Shown: positions 8,488 through 18,384, numbered from the stretch's first letter. The stretch: 61,515 nt of DNA from CABMKH01 sp040797625 (GCA_052067355.1 JBQHQH010000015.1:1-61515), one strand, 5' to 3'. Notes: a model not told the origin generated them from the sequence alone. Numbers and translations are program-made.

Positions 8488-9675
8488 CTATTTTTCATTT
8501 AAATAATCCATAACTGTTTGAACAAATAGAGCTGTACCTTTCCAAAACTCCTCTTCATCTAGAGCAAATTTAGGGTTATGATGACCGTGGAATTTTCCTT
8601 CTATTTTTCCTGGATTATTTAGATAGAAAAATGTACCAGGTACTTCTTCTAGGAAGTAGGCCATATCCTCTCCGCCCATTACAGGATTTTCCATCTCTAT
8701 AATATCTTCTTCTGGAACTATCTTCTTTGCAGATTCTACAAATCTAGCAGTAAAGTCACGATGATTTATAAGTGGAGGATATTTATAGTCATATTGATAT
8801 TCATAATCACCACGATGAGCTGAAACTACGCCTTTCACAATTTCTTCAATTCTAGTATCGACTCTCTTTCTAGTTTCATTATCAAAGGTTCTAATAGTAC
8901 CTTCTAGCTCTACATCACTTGGTATTATATTTTGATTGAATCCTCCTGTAATCCTACAGATAGATAGGACAACTGGTTCGGTTGCTGCAGTTTCACGACT
9001 TATAATATTTTGTAGTGCAGTGATCACCTCTGCAGCTATTACTATAGGGTCTATAGCTAGATATGGATATGCACCATGATAGCCCTTACCTTTAATCTTT
9101 ATAAGTACTCTATCCATAGAAGCCATCATAGGACCATAGGATATATTAATTTTACCCTTTTTAGAATCTCCTGAAATTCCTCCAGCATGTAGTCCTATAA
9201 TAGCATCTACTTTAGGATTTTCTAAGGCGCCTTCATCGATCATAGGCTTTGCTCCGCCCGGATATTCTTCACCAGGTTGGAACAATAACTTTACATTTCC
9301 TTTGAATTTATCCTTATTATCGTTTAGTACCTTAGCAGCTCCAAGAAGCATAGCAGCATGACCATCATGGCCACATGCATGCATGGCTCCATTTGTAGAT
9401 GCAAATGGAAGTCCAGTCTCTTCTCTAATAGGAAGAGCATCCATATCTGCCCTTATTCCAATGGTCTTTCCATCTCCCGTACCTCTAATAAGTCCTACTA
9501 CTGCATTCCCATTTACAAGGGTCTTATATTCTATTCCCATTTCATCCAGTTTGCTGGTAATATAACTAGAAGTCTTAGGCAAATCTAAGCCTAACTCTGG
9601 GATTTGATGTAGATCTCTTCTCCAAGATATGATATCTTGTTCAATTTTTTTAACTTCTTCTTTAACGTTAAACAC
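8488..9675 (-). CDS. M20D-type amidohydrolase
   Basis: 395 residues, usual for the aminoacylase/IAA-amino-acid hydrolase/AbgB group. The metal-binding motif MHACGHDGHAAMLLGAA is at ~98-114, with catalytic glutamates in FQPGEEYPGGA, and later PVMGGEDMAYFLE and FHGHHNPKF near the C-terminus. It should hydrolyse an N-acyl or N-aroyl amino acid amide bond in the cytoplasm. It starts at GTG after AGGAGG and is the first gene of the operon with the two membrane proteins. The exact substrate cannot be read from the sequence. Confidence 0.88.
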   Translation of the reverse strand: MFNVKEEVKKIEQDIISWRRDLHQIPELGLDLPKTSSYITSKLDEMGIEYKTLVNGNAVVGLIRGTGDGKTIGIRADMDALPIREETGLPFASTNGAMHACGHDGHAAMLLGAAKVLNDNKDKFKGNVKLLFQPGEEYPGGAKPMIDEGALENPKVDAIIGLHAGGISGDSKKGKINISYGPMMASMDRVLIKIKGKGYHGAYPYLAIDPIVIAAEVITALQNIISRETAATEPVVLSICRITGGFNQNIIPSDVELEGTIRTFDNETRKRVDTRIEEIVKGVVSAHRGDYEYQYDYKYPPLINHRDFTARFVESAKKIVPEEDIIEMENPVMGGEDMAYFLEEVPGTFFYLNNPGKIEGKFHGHHNPKFALDEEEFWKGTALFVQTVMDYLNEK

Positions 9676-9780
9676 AATCTTTACCTCCTATTAAATTAAT
9701 TGAATTATACATATAATATCACATTAAATGGGCATAGTGTCATCTAAATATAAATTTTTTTATTTATTTTAAACTTGCCC

Positions 9781-9809
9781 TTGACTTTCTTAAACTAAAG
9801 CTATAGAAT
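9781..9809 (+). promoter_or_regulatory. Sigma-A promoter of the threonine operon
   Basis: TTGACT (9781-9786), 17-base spacer, TAGAAT (9804-9809). The predicted start at about 9816 coincides with the beginning of the T-box leader. The 9676-9780 stretch before it shows nothing else I can name. Confidence 0.75.
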
Positions 9810-9814
9810 ATTGA

Positions 9815-10034
9815 AAAGCGTAGAATAGGAAGAGTAGATTTACTAAGGTCAATAGAGATAGAAGTTCACCGGCTGAAAGACTTCTTTGACACATTAAGTC
9901 GAAAACCACCTATGAGCTCAATCTCGAAGTATCAGTAGGGATATGCGTTTGCTTACGTTACAAGCAATATACTTAATATGTAATTAGGTGGAAACGAGAA
10001 CTATACTCGTCCTATTAAGGGCGGGTATTTTTTT
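9815..10034 (+). promoter_or_regulatory. Threonine T-box leader with antiterminator and terminator
   Basis: The antiterminator is explicit: AATTAGG (9982-9988) pairs with CCTATT (10011-10016) and ACGAG with CTCGT, leaving the bulge TGGAA that would pair with a tRNA ending UCCA. The competing terminator is ATACTCGTCC (10003-10012) with GGGCGGGTAT (10019-10028) followed by seven T. In Stem I the stretch GAAAACCACC (9901-9910) holds candidate specifier codon ACC (threonine) twice, at 9905 and 9908. The leader precedes aspartokinase, asd, hom, thrC and thrB, so uncharged tRNA-Thr should switch on the threonine pathway. Confidence 0.85.
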
Positions 10035-10067
10035 ATATAGATTTATATATAAAAGTGGGGGATATAC

Positions 10068-11384
10068 ATGGAAGAAATAATAGTGGCCAAATTTGGTGGA
10101 AGTTCTTTAGCCGATGGTAAACAGATTTCAAAGGTAAGAGATATAGTAAAAGCTGACAATAGTAGGAGTTATATAATTCCATCAGCACCGGGGAAGAGAG
10201 ACCCTAAGGATCATAAGGTTACGGATCTGCTCTATATGTGCTATCAATTGGCATCCCATGGGCTTAATTTCGATGAAATATATAATATAATCAGAGGACG
10301 ATTTTTAGGCATATGTAGAGATTTGGATCTAGATATAGGAATGGAAGAGATCTTAGATAGAGTAGAAGACGACATAAAGAACGGAGCTTCTAAAGACTAC
10401 TGTGGCAGTAGAGGAGAGTATTTAAATGCAATCATATTATCAGAGTATCTAGGATTTGAGTTTATAGATGCTAAGGAGCTAATCTTGTTTGACAATAGAG
10501 GACAATTAAAATTTAAAGAAACAGAAAATAGGATAAAAGATAGGTTAAAGGATGTTTCAAATGCAGTTATTCCAGGATTTTATGGTGTAAAACCTAATGG
10601 AGAGATAAAGACTTTCTCTAGAGGAGGATCAGATATTACAGGGTCTATAATAGCCAATGGAGTAAATAGCAAACTCTATGAAAATTGGACTGATGTCTCA
10701 GGATTTCTCATGGCAGATCCTAATATAGTCAAGGATCCAAATCCTATTGAGATAATCACATATAAAGAGCTTAGAGAACTTTCATATATGGGTGCTCCAG
10801 TATTACATGAAGAAGCCATATTTCCAGTTAGAAAACTAGGCATACCTATAAATATCAAGAATACAAATTTCCCAGAAGAACCAGGCACCATAATAGTAGA
10901 TGATTTATCATCTATAAGCTATGCAGGTACCATAACAGGTATTGCTGGAAAGAGAGGATTTACAACTATATCCATTGAGAAGACATTGATGGGTATGGAA
11001 AAGGGATTCTTTAGGAAGGTAATCTCTGTATTTGAAACAAATGATGTAGCCATTGAACATATGCCATCTAGTATAGATTCCATATCTATAATAGTTGCAG
11101 ATTCTGAAATAAATTCTAAATTAGAAAAGGTAAAAGAAGAAATTCGTATCTACTGCAATCCTGACAATATTATATGTTATCCTAATATGGCTCTCATAGC
11201 AGTAGTAGGTAGGGGGATGATAAAGACCAAGGGCGTTTCTGCCAAGGTATTTACGGCTCTTGCTAATGGAGGAGTTAATATTAGAATGATTACCCAAGGT
11301 TCAAGTGAATTGAATATCATAATTGGCATAGAAGATGAGGATTTTGAAAAGGCAATAGCTGTCATATATGAAGCTTTTCAATAA
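10068..11384 (+). CDS. Aspartate kinase
   Basis: 438 residues. The N-terminal kinase motif VAKFGGSSLADG (residues 6-17) and FSRGGSDITGSIIA define aspartate kinase. The C-terminal ~130 residues are a tandem ACT region (ITGIAGKRGFTTISIEKT; VAVVGRGM-like IAVVGRGMIKTKG). It phosphorylates aspartate as the first step towards threonine, methionine and lysine. Location behind a threonine T-box and before asd-hom-thrC-thrB suggests this is the threonine-responsive isoenzyme, like ThrD/YclM of Bacillus; feedback specificity is not proven by sequence. GGGGG lies before the ATG. Confidence 0.95.
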   Translation: MEEIIVAKFGGSSLADGKQISKVRDIVKADNSRSYIIPSAPGKRDPKDHKVTDLLYMCYQLASHGLNFDEIYNIIRGRFLGICRDLDLDIGMEEILDRVEDDIKNGASKDYCGSRGEYLNAIILSEYLGFEFIDAKELILFDNRGQLKFKETENRIKDRLKDVSNAVIPGFYGVKPNGEIKTFSRGGSDITGSIIANGVNSKLYENWTDVSGFLMADPNIVKDPNPIEIITYKELRELSYMGAPVLHEEAIFPVRKLGIPINIKNTNFPEEPGTIIVDDLSSISYAGTITGIAGKRGFTTISIEKTLMGMEKGFFRKVISVFETNDVAIEHMPSSIDSISIIVADSEINSKLEKVKEEIRIYCNPDNIICYPNMALIAVVGRGMIKTKGVSAKVFTALANGGVNIRMITQGSSELNIIIGIEDEDFEKAIAVIYEAFQ

Positions 11385-11447
11385 AGGGGAAGCATATTTT
11401 ATGATTGAGAATTTGCTATTGGTTATAAAAAAATGGGGGGATTTAAT

Positions 11448-12446
11448 ATGAAAAATGTCAATATAGCAGTAGTAGGAGCTACAGGATTAGTAGGTAGGAC
11501 TATAGTTCAGGTATTGGAAGAAAGAGATTTTCCAGTAGACAATATATACTTTTTATCATCTGAAAGATCTGCAGGTAAGAATATAAGGTTTAAGAATAGA
11601 GAATATATAGTGGAGGAACTTACAGAATCATCCTTTGACAGAGATATAGACATAGCTCTATTTGCTGCAGGGGGAGCCGTCAGTCAAAGATTTGCACCTA
11701 TTGCAGTTGAAAAAGGTATACAGGTAATTGACAATAGTAGTGTATTTAGGATGAATAAAGATGTACCACTAATAGTTCCAGAAGTAAATCCAGAGGACAT
11801 AAGAGAAAGTAAGGGAATAATAGCTAATCCAAATTGTTCAACTATACAGTCAGTCATACCTCTTAAGCCGTTACATGATCGATATAAGATAAAGAGGGTA
11901 GTATATTCTACCTATCAAGCAGTATCAGGTTCAGGACTAGGAGGGATTAAAGATTTAGAAGAGGGGAATGTGGAATTTTATCCATATCAAATTCAATACA
12001 ATGTCATACCTCATATAGATGTATTTCTAGACAATAGATATACAAAAGAAGAGATGAAGATGATAGATGAAACTAAAAAGATTTTAAAAGATGATGATAT
12101 AAAGATAACAGCTACTACTGTAAGGGTTCCTGTAAAATACGGTCATAGTATATCAGCAAATATAGAGTTTGAAAATCCTTTTGAAATAGAGGATATAGAG
12201 AAGGCGTTGGAGAATTTTCAAGGAATAGTCTTGAAGGATGAATTAAAAGACAATATCTATCCAATGCCTATAGATATTCAAGGAAAAGATCAGGTATATG
12301 TAGGTAGGATAAGGCGAGATTACACATTAGATAATGGTATCAATATATGGATAGTAGCAGATAACGTAAGAAAAGGAGCAGCTACTAATGCAGTACAAAT
12401 AGCAGAGATAGTAGCTAAAAATATACTAGAGGGGGCAAAGAGATGA
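11448..12446 (+). CDS. asd: Aspartate-semialdehyde dehydrogenase
   Basis: 332 residues. N-terminal NADP-binding GATGLVGRTIVQVL, active-site cysteine C130 in IANPNCST, and SGSGLGG with the later catalytic His region match Asd. It reduces aspartyl phosphate to the semialdehyde. I start at 11448, where GGGGGG is 7 bases upstream; an upstream in-frame ATG at 11433 lies before that SD. The stop overlaps the start of hom by four bases (ATGA), so the two are coupled. Confidence 0.95.
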   Translation: MKNVNIAVVGATGLVGRTIVQVLEERDFPVDNIYFLSSERSAGKNIRFKNREYIVEELTESSFDRDIDIALFAAGGAVSQRFAPIAVEKGIQVIDNSSVFRMNKDVPLIVPEVNPEDIRESKGIIANPNCSTIQSVIPLKPLHDRYKIKRVVYSTYQAVSGSGLGGIKDLEEGNVEFYPYQIQYNVIPHIDVFLDNRYTKEEMKMIDETKKILKDDDIKITATTVRVPVKYGHSISANIEFENPFEIEDIEKALENFQGIVLKDELKDNIYPMPIDIQGKDQVYVGRIRRDYTLDNGINIWIVADNVRKGAATNAVQIAEIVAKNILEGAKR

Positions 12447-13657
12447 TAAACATTGGACTTCTAGGCCTTGGTACAGTAGGGCAAGGGGTAGTAGAGATCA
12501 TAGGGAAGAGAGAGAAAGAACTAGAATATATATTGAAGGAAAGATTGAATATTAAGAGGATATTGGTAAAGGACATACATAAAGAGAGGGACATACAGAT
12601 TCCCTCTCATATACTCACAGATGATTTCAGGGATATTCTAGAGGATGAAGAGATAGATATCGTAATAGAAGTGACCAGTGATTTGGAAGAGAGCTATAGA
12701 TATATAAGACAAGCCTTAGATAAAAGAAAGCATGTAGTTACTGCCAATAAGGCTATAGTATCTAAATACTTTGAGGAACTAAATAGACTATCTATAGAAA
12801 ATGAAGTGGGATTTCTATATGAGGCCAGTGTAGCAGGAGGAATACCTGTACTGAAACCTTTAAAGGAGCAGATAGCTTTAAATGAAGTAGATGAAGTTCA
12901 GGGAATCTTGAACGGAACTTGTAACTATATACTTACTAATATGTTTAAGGAAGAGTTAGATTATAAAGAAGTCTTAAAAACTGCCCAAGAGCTAGGATAT
13001 GCAGAAGCAGATTCATCTGCAGATGTAGAGGGACATGATACACTGAGGAAGTTGAGGATACTATCTACTATTGCACTTCAAGGGAAGATATTAGAAGAAG
13101 ACATCATCTTACATGGAATAGATAGTATAAGTTCTTTTGATATAGTTCAGATGAAAAAATTAAATAGTACTATAAAGTTGATTGGAGAAGCACGAAGATA
13201 TGGAGATGGGTTTACAGCAGTCGTTCAACCTATGATTATAGACAATGATTCCTATTTTGCAAATGTGGAGGGTGCATATAATTCTGTAGCATTTAAGGGT
13301 GACAATGTAGGAGAACTGAAATTCTATGGAGCAGGAGCTGGAAAATTGCCTACTGCTAATGCTGTTCTATCTGATGTATTGGATATCGCAATGGGATCAT
13401 ATAGGAGCGTGAATCCTTTAGGAGATAAGAGACTTATAAACACTAACCACATTATAAAAGGTAAATATTACGTAAGGGTTTCCAAGGTAGGAGAAGAAGT
13501 TTTAGATAGATTAGGTGAAATATCGGAAGAAGTATTGTCTAAGGATGGATATATAGCCGTAAGGACTAGAGAAGTGAGATTACAGGAGATATATGGTATA
13601 CTCAAGTCTTTAAATATAGATAAGGGTGAATACTTCCTAGGCAGATTTCTTAATTAG
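12443..13657 (+). CDS. hom: Homoserine dehydrogenase
   Basis: 404 residues: NAD(P)-binding domain (GLLGLGTVGQGVVEII), catalytic domain with NGTCNYILTNM and GYAEADSSADVEGHD, and a short C-terminal ACT-like regulatory segment (YYVRVSKVGEEVLDRLGEI). It converts aspartate semialdehyde to homoserine. Coupled to asd by a 4-base overlap; thrC follows 11 bases later. Confidence 0.95.
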   Translation: MINIGLLGLGTVGQGVVEIIGKREKELEYILKERLNIKRILVKDIHKERDIQIPSHILTDDFRDILEDEEIDIVIEVTSDLEESYRYIRQALDKRKHVVTANKAIVSKYFEELNRLSIENEVGFLYEASVAGGIPVLKPLKEQIALNEVDEVQGILNGTCNYILTNMFKEELDYKEVLKTAQELGYAEADSSADVEGHDTLRKLRILSTIALQGKILEEDIILHGIDSISSFDIVQMKKLNSTIKLIGEARRYGDGFTAVVQPMIIDNDSYFANVEGAYNSVAFKGDNVGELKFYGAGAGKLPTANAVLSDVLDIAMGSYRSVNPLGDKRLINTNHIIKGKYYVRVSKVGEEVLDRLGEISEEVLSKDGYIAVRTREVRLQEIYGILKSLNIDKGEYFLGRFLN

Positions 13658-13668
13658 AGGTGAATAAT

Positions 13669-15153
13669 ATGAAATTTGTAAGTACTAGAAATAAGAAAAA
13701 TGTATGTAGAGCAGGTCAATCAATTCTACAGGGGATTTCAAGAGATGGAGGACTATTTGTCCCCTGTATATTTCCTAAGGTAGAGAATTTAGATCTTTTA
13801 ATCAACATGGACTATAAGGAGATAGCATTATTCATCATGGGAAGTTTCTTTTCAGAATTAGGTATGGAATATCTCAGGGAATCTATAGATCTTGCTTATG
13901 ATGATAAATTTCAAAATAGAGAGATAACCCCATTAGTAGATGTAGGTGAAGTGAGTTTTCTAGAGCTATATCATGGACCGACTTTAGCTTTTAAGGACAT
14001 GGCATTGTGTCTATTGCCTTATTTGATAAATGGGGCAAAGGAGATAGAAGATATAGAACAGGAGATATTGATATTGACTGCTACTTCTGGAGATACAGGA
14101 AAGGCAGCACTAGAGGGATTTGCCAATGTAGATGGCATAAAGATAATGGTGTTCTATCCTGAGAATGGTGTAAGTGAAGTTCAAAAAATCCAGATGATAA
14201 CTCAGGAAGGAGATAATACATTTGTAGTAGGTGTAAAGGGAAACTTTGACGATGCTCAAAGTGGAGTAAAGGCTATATTCAACGATGAGAAGCTCAATAG
14301 GTATTTAGAAGAGAATAATTATATATTATCTTCAGCAAATTCCATCAATATAGGAAGACTCATACCCCAAATTGTCTACTATTTCTATACCTATATAAAC
14401 TTGTTGAAGAGAAATAGTATTAAAAAAAATGAAGCTATTAATATAGTAGTACCTACTGGAAATTTTGGAAATATATTGGCGGCCTATTATGCTAAACAGA
14501 TGGGAGTTCCAATAAATAAACTTATATGTGCGTCAAATGAGAACAATGTACTGGTAGAATTTTTAAACAAGGGAATATACGATAAGAGGAGAGAGTTGAT
14601 TCTCACATCATCTCCATCTATGGATATACTCATATCCAGCAATCTAGAGAGACTTATATTTCATTTAAGTGGAGAAGATGACAAACTTGTGTCTAATAAG
14701 ATGAGAGAGCTAATGGAAGATAGACATTATGAGATAGACGGATTAGCTATTCAGGACTTCTATGCAAATTATGCAGTGGAAGAGGATATCACCCAAGAGA
14801 TAGAGTATCTATTTCATAGATATAACTATCTTATAGATCCCCATACTGCAGTAGCATATAGTGTATATAAGAAATATCTAGAGGAAACTAGAGATAACAC
14901 TAGGACTGTTATAGTCTCCACAGCAAGTCCATTTAAGTTTGGAAGTAAGGTGGCTTCATCTATAGGAATAGATATAGAGGGTAAAGATGAGTTTACCATA
15001 TTAGAAGAACTATCTGAAAGGTCTGGCATAGATATGCCTTTAAATATTCGATCCCTAAAGAATAAGCCCATAATTCACAAGGATATAGTAGATAGAGATG
15101 AGATGGAGGATATGCTTAAGAAATTTCTCAATATAGGTGATGTATATGATTAA
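13669..15153 (+). CDS. thrC: Threonine synthase
   Basis: 494 residues, class of long threonine synthases with an N-terminal extension (FVSTRNKKNVCRAGQSILQGISRDGGLFVP). The PLP lysine is in HGPTLAFKDMAL; phosphate-binding TATSGDTGKAAL and VPTGNFGNILA follow. It converts O-phosphohomoserine to threonine. AGAGGTG six bases before ATG 13669 decides the start over the GTG inside the SD. The 3' end overlaps thrB by eight bases. Confidence 0.95.
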   Translation: MKFVSTRNKKNVCRAGQSILQGISRDGGLFVPCIFPKVENLDLLINMDYKEIALFIMGSFFSELGMEYLRESIDLAYDDKFQNREITPLVDVGEVSFLELYHGPTLAFKDMALCLLPYLINGAKEIEDIEQEILILTATSGDTGKAALEGFANVDGIKIMVFYPENGVSEVQKIQMITQEGDNTFVVGVKGNFDDAQSGVKAIFNDEKLNRYLEENNYILSSANSINIGRLIPQIVYYFYTYINLLKRNSIKKNEAINIVVPTGNFGNILAAYYAKQMGVPINKLICASNENNVLVEFLNKGIYDKRRELILTSSPSMDILISSNLERLIFHLSGEDDKLVSNKMRELMEDRHYEIDGLAIQDFYANYAVEEDITQEIEYLFHRYNYLIDPHTAVAYSVYKKYLEETRDNTRTVIVSTASPFKFGSKVASSIGIDIEGKDEFTILEELSERSGIDMPLNIRSLKNKPIIHKDIVDRDEMEDMLKKFLNIGDVYD

Positions 15154-16027
15154 GATAATAGTACCAGCAACTAGTGCCAATATAGGACCGGGATTTGACA
15201 CACTTGGATTAGCTCTTGATCTCTACAACACATTTACATTTGAAGAGATCTCGCAAGGAGTAGAACTCTATGGATTTCATGGAGGACATGACTATAGTGA
15301 TAATCTAGTATATACTTCTATGATGGAGACCTTCCGTGAAATAGGATATGCGCCTAAGGGGATTAGACTAGGTGTAGATGGTGATATACCTATTTCTAGA
15401 GGACTTGGAAGCAGTGCATCTTGTATCTTAGGAGGTGTAGTAGGTGCCAATGAATTAGCCGGCTCTCCTCTATCTAAGGAAGAGGTATTCCATTTGGCTA
15501 CTAAGATAGAAGGGCACCCAGATAATATAGCTCCAGCTTTATTTGGAGGATTAGTAGTATCTGTCATAGATGGTAATAGGATACTATATAATACTATACA
15601 GGTCCATAAAGGTGTAAAGTTTGTAGCTCTAGTTCCAGATTTTATATTATCTACTAGAGAAGCCAGAGAGGTATTGCCAGATATCATATCATTTGGAGAT
15701 GGTATCAACAATATAAGTAGGGTATCTCTATTATTATCAGCTCTTTCTAATGGTAGATTTGATCTTTTAAGATATTCTCTTCAGGACGCATTACATCAAC
15801 CATATAGGGGCAAACTTATCCCCAATTTCTTTAACATAATAAATAGATGTTGGGAGATAGGGGCATTAGGGGTATATTTAAGTGGAGCAGGTCCTACTGT
15901 TATGTGTATAGTTGAGGAAGATGATAATAGATTTATAGTAGAGATAGAAAAATATCTAGTCACCCTAGAAAGTGCTTGGGATATAAAGGAACTCCATATA
16001 GATTTAGATGGAACTAGGATCTGTTAA
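15146..16027 (+). CDS. thrB: Homoserine kinase
   Basis: 293 residues, a GHMP-family kinase. PATSANIGPGFDTLGLAL near the start, the ATP loop PISRGLGSSASCILGG (about 86-101), and the C-terminal LSGAGPTVMCIV motif are all intact. It makes O-phosphohomoserine for ThrC. I use ATG 15146, six bases after AGGTG, over two earlier starts that sit in or next to the SD. It overlaps the end of thrC. Confidence 0.95.
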   Translation: MIKIIVPATSANIGPGFDTLGLALDLYNTFTFEEISQGVELYGFHGGHDYSDNLVYTSMMETFREIGYAPKGIRLGVDGDIPISRGLGSSASCILGGVVGANELAGSPLSKEEVFHLATKIEGHPDNIAPALFGGLVVSVIDGNRILYNTIQVHKGVKFVALVPDFILSTREAREVLPDIISFGDGINNISRVSLLLSALSNGRFDLLRYSLQDALHQPYRGKLIPNFFNIINRCWEIGALGVYLSGAGPTVMCIVEEDDNRFIVEIEKYLVTLESAWDIKELHIDLDGTRIC

Positions 16028-16070
16028 GTAGGAATAAGACTTAGAGCAAATGCTGTTTGGAGGGGATATT

Positions 16071-17735
16071 ATGAAAGATGCTATAAAGGTCTATGTAGAG
16101 GGGTTTGGTGAAATCCATATAGAAGAAGGAGCCACTTTAGAGGAATTGTCTAAGAAGATATATGGAGGAGAGTATAAGAAATATCTAGGAGCTAGAATAG
16201 ATAATGAAGTCATGTATCTAAATAAGGAAGTCGAAGAAGGAAAATACATCAAGTTCATTGATATACAGGATAAGGATGGCCATAGGATATATTCTAGAAC
16301 TCTATCCATTATATTTATAAAGGCTTGTAAGGATCTATTTCCTGAATCTAATGTCAGAATAGAACATTCTCTAGGTGAGGGCTTGTATGCTGAAATAGAC
16401 AAGAAAAAGCCAATTAATTTTACTCAGATAGAGTTGATTAAGGAAAAGATGAAGGAAATAATAGTAAGAGATATACCTATAGAGAGAGAAAAGGTGTCAA
16501 AGGAAGTTGCCTTAGAGAGATTTAGACAATATGGATATGAGGGGAAGGTCAGATTATTAAAACATATATCTAATGAAACTATACATATCTACAAGGTGGA
16601 AGATCATATAGATAGATTTCATGGATATCTGGCACCTTCCACTGGATATGCCAGTATCTTTGACTTAAAATACTATCATCCGGGAGTTATATTGCTATTT
16701 CCAACAGAGGAGAGCAACTATACAGTTCCTAAATTTAAAGAACAGCCTAGATTGGCGAGAGTTTTTAAAGAGGCTGAAGACTGGGCGAATATATTGGATT
16801 TAGGATATCTAGGATCCTTAAATGACAAGATAGAAAATGGATCTGTTGCAGAAGTCATAAGAGTATCGGAAGCATTACATGAAAAGAAGATAGCCCATAT
16901 AGCAGATACCATATGTGAAGATAAAAATCTGAACATAATACTAGTAGCTGGGCCATCTTCTTCAGGGAAGACTACATTTGCACAGAGATTGGCTGTTCAG
17001 CTTAAAGTAAATGGAAAGATGCCCATATCTATTTCAGTAGACGATTATTTCGTCAATAGAGAGGATACTCCGTTAAATGAATATGGAGAATATGACTTTG
17101 AAGCTCTAGAGGCTATAGATTTAGAACTATTAAATAGGGATTTAATAAAGCTTTTAGAGGGAGAAGAAGTGGAATTACCTAAGTTTAACTTTAAAACTGG
17201 AAGAAGAGAATTATCTGGAACTAAAATACGTGTAGACGAAGAACATCCTATTATAGTAGAAGGGATACATGCTTTAAATTCCAAGATGACTGCATCTATT
17301 CCAGAGAAAAATAAATTTAAGGTATATGTAAGTGCCTTAACCCAGTTGAATATCGATGAGCATAATAGGATTCCAACTACAGATACTAGGATTATCAGGA
17401 GAATGGTTAGAGATATTGAAACTAGAGGCAATAGTATAATGAGAACCTTTGAACTATGGGATGGAGTAAGAAGGGGAGAGGAGAGAAATATATTTCCCTA
17501 TCAAGAAGAAGCAGATGTGATGTTTGACTCTGCATTAGTCTATGAATTAGGAGTATTAAAGAAACATATAGTTCCACTGTTAGAAGAGATAGATATTGAT
17601 AGTCAATATTTTTCAGAAGCAAAGAGATTGCTTAAATTTTTAGGTTATTTTAAAGATATAGAGAAGGAAAACTTTATACCTCCAAACTCCATACTCCGTG
17701 AATTTATAGGTGGTTCTTGTTTTGATGTTCAGTAA
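16071..17735 (+). CDS. TGS/tRNA-synthetase-like plus uridine-kinase-like nucleoside kinase
   Basis: 554 residues. Residues 1-60 resemble a TGS domain (IHIEEGATLEELSKKIYG); ~60-220 resemble the threonyl-tRNA-synthetase second additional domain (IEHSLGEGLYAEI, HIDRFHGYLAPSTGY). Residues ~285-490 are a P-loop kinase of the uridine kinase/phosphoribulokinase type, with AGPSSSGKTTFAQRL and SVDDYFVNRE. The family is widespread in Clostridia and Thermotogae and is usually annotated nucleoside kinase. GGAGGGG precedes ATG 16071. Its place after the threonine genes is interesting because the N-terminal half looks like part of ThrRS, but a link to threonine is not shown. Confidence 0.8.
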   Translation: MKDAIKVYVEGFGEIHIEEGATLEELSKKIYGGEYKKYLGARIDNEVMYLNKEVEEGKYIKFIDIQDKDGHRIYSRTLSIIFIKACKDLFPESNVRIEHSLGEGLYAEIDKKKPINFTQIELIKEKMKEIIVRDIPIEREKVSKEVALERFRQYGYEGKVRLLKHISNETIHIYKVEDHIDRFHGYLAPSTGYASIFDLKYYHPGVILLFPTEESNYTVPKFKEQPRLARVFKEAEDWANILDLGYLGSLNDKIENGSVAEVIRVSEALHEKKIAHIADTICEDKNLNIILVAGPSSSGKTTFAQRLAVQLKVNGKMPISISVDDYFVNREDTPLNEYGEYDFEALEAIDLELLNRDLIKLLEGEEVELPKFNFKTGRRELSGTKIRVDEEHPIIVEGIHALNSKMTASIPEKNKFKVYVSALTQLNIDEHNRIPTTDTRIIRRMVRDIETRGNSIMRTFELWDGVRRGEERNIFPYQEEADVMFDSALVYELGVLKKHIVPLLEEIDIDSQYFSEAKRLLKFLGYFKDIEKENFIPPNSILREFIGGSCFDVQ

Positions 17736-17767
17736 ATAAAGAAAACTTAGCTTAAAAGGAGAAATTC

Positions 17768-18268
17768 ATGATATTGATATTTGCAGTAGATGAGAACTGG
17801 AATATAGGATTCAATGGAGAGATGTTGGCAGATATTCCAGCAGATTTAAAACGATTTAGACGTATTACAGAGGGAAATATTGTCATAATGGGACGAAAGA
17901 CCCTAGAATCCATTCCAGGACAAAACTCTTTACCTAACAGAGTGAATATCTTGATTACTAGAAATAGGGAATTTAGCAGAGAAGGATTTTATGTAGTAAA
18001 TGATCTAGATAATCTATTTTCCTTGTTAGAGGAGCTTAATCCTAATAATGAGATGGAAGTATTCGTAACAGGTGGGGAGAGCATAGTAAGACAATTGATG
18101 CCCTATTGTAATAAGGCATATATAACCAAGATAATGAAGAGTTTTGAAAAAGCTGATACTTGTATACCAAATTTAGATAGAGACCCTAACTGGAAGATAG
18201 TAAAAGAGTCACAGGTATATAGACAGGGAGATTTGGAATATAGGTACGTGGATTATATAAGGAAATGA
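17768..18268 (+). CDS. folA: Dihydrofolate reductase
   Basis: 166 residues. MILIFAVDENWNIGFNGEMLADIPADLK is the N-terminal folate/NADPH region; IVIMGRKTLESIP and FVTGGESIVRQLMP are the other two family motifs. It regenerates tetrahydrofolate. It begins 32 bases after the kinase gene behind AAAAGGAG and is followed by a terminator, so it is probably the last gene of the threonine operon transcript. Confidence 0.95.
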   Translation: MILIFAVDENWNIGFNGEMLADIPADLKRFRRITEGNIVIMGRKTLESIPGQNSLPNRVNILITRNREFSREGFYVVNDLDNLFSLLEELNPNNEMEVFVTGGESIVRQLMPYCNKAYITKIMKSFEKADTCIPNLDRDPNWKIVKESQVYRQGDLEYRYVDYIRK

Positions 18269-18277
18269 GAAAAAATG

Positions 18278-18310
18278 AAACCTCTTATTATATATAATAA
18301 GAGGTTTTGT
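18278..18310 (+). terminator. Rho-independent terminator after dihydrofolate reductase
   Basis: AAACCTCTTATTA (18278-18290) pairs with TAATAAGAGGTTT (18296-18305 region), followed by TTGTT. It isolates the next, sigma-54-driven operon. Confidence 0.8.
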
Positions 18311-18384
18311 TATGTTATAATTTCGGTTATCTTCTATATCTCTATGGTTTTTACTCTAAAAACAGAATATTGAGACAGGGAAAA

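Noticed and set aside
9815..10034. Lysine riboswitch upstream of aspartokinase
   Set aside because: The antiterminator with TGGAA bulge, the terminator competing with it and ACC in the specifier region fit a T-box; no lysine-riboswitch core is visible.
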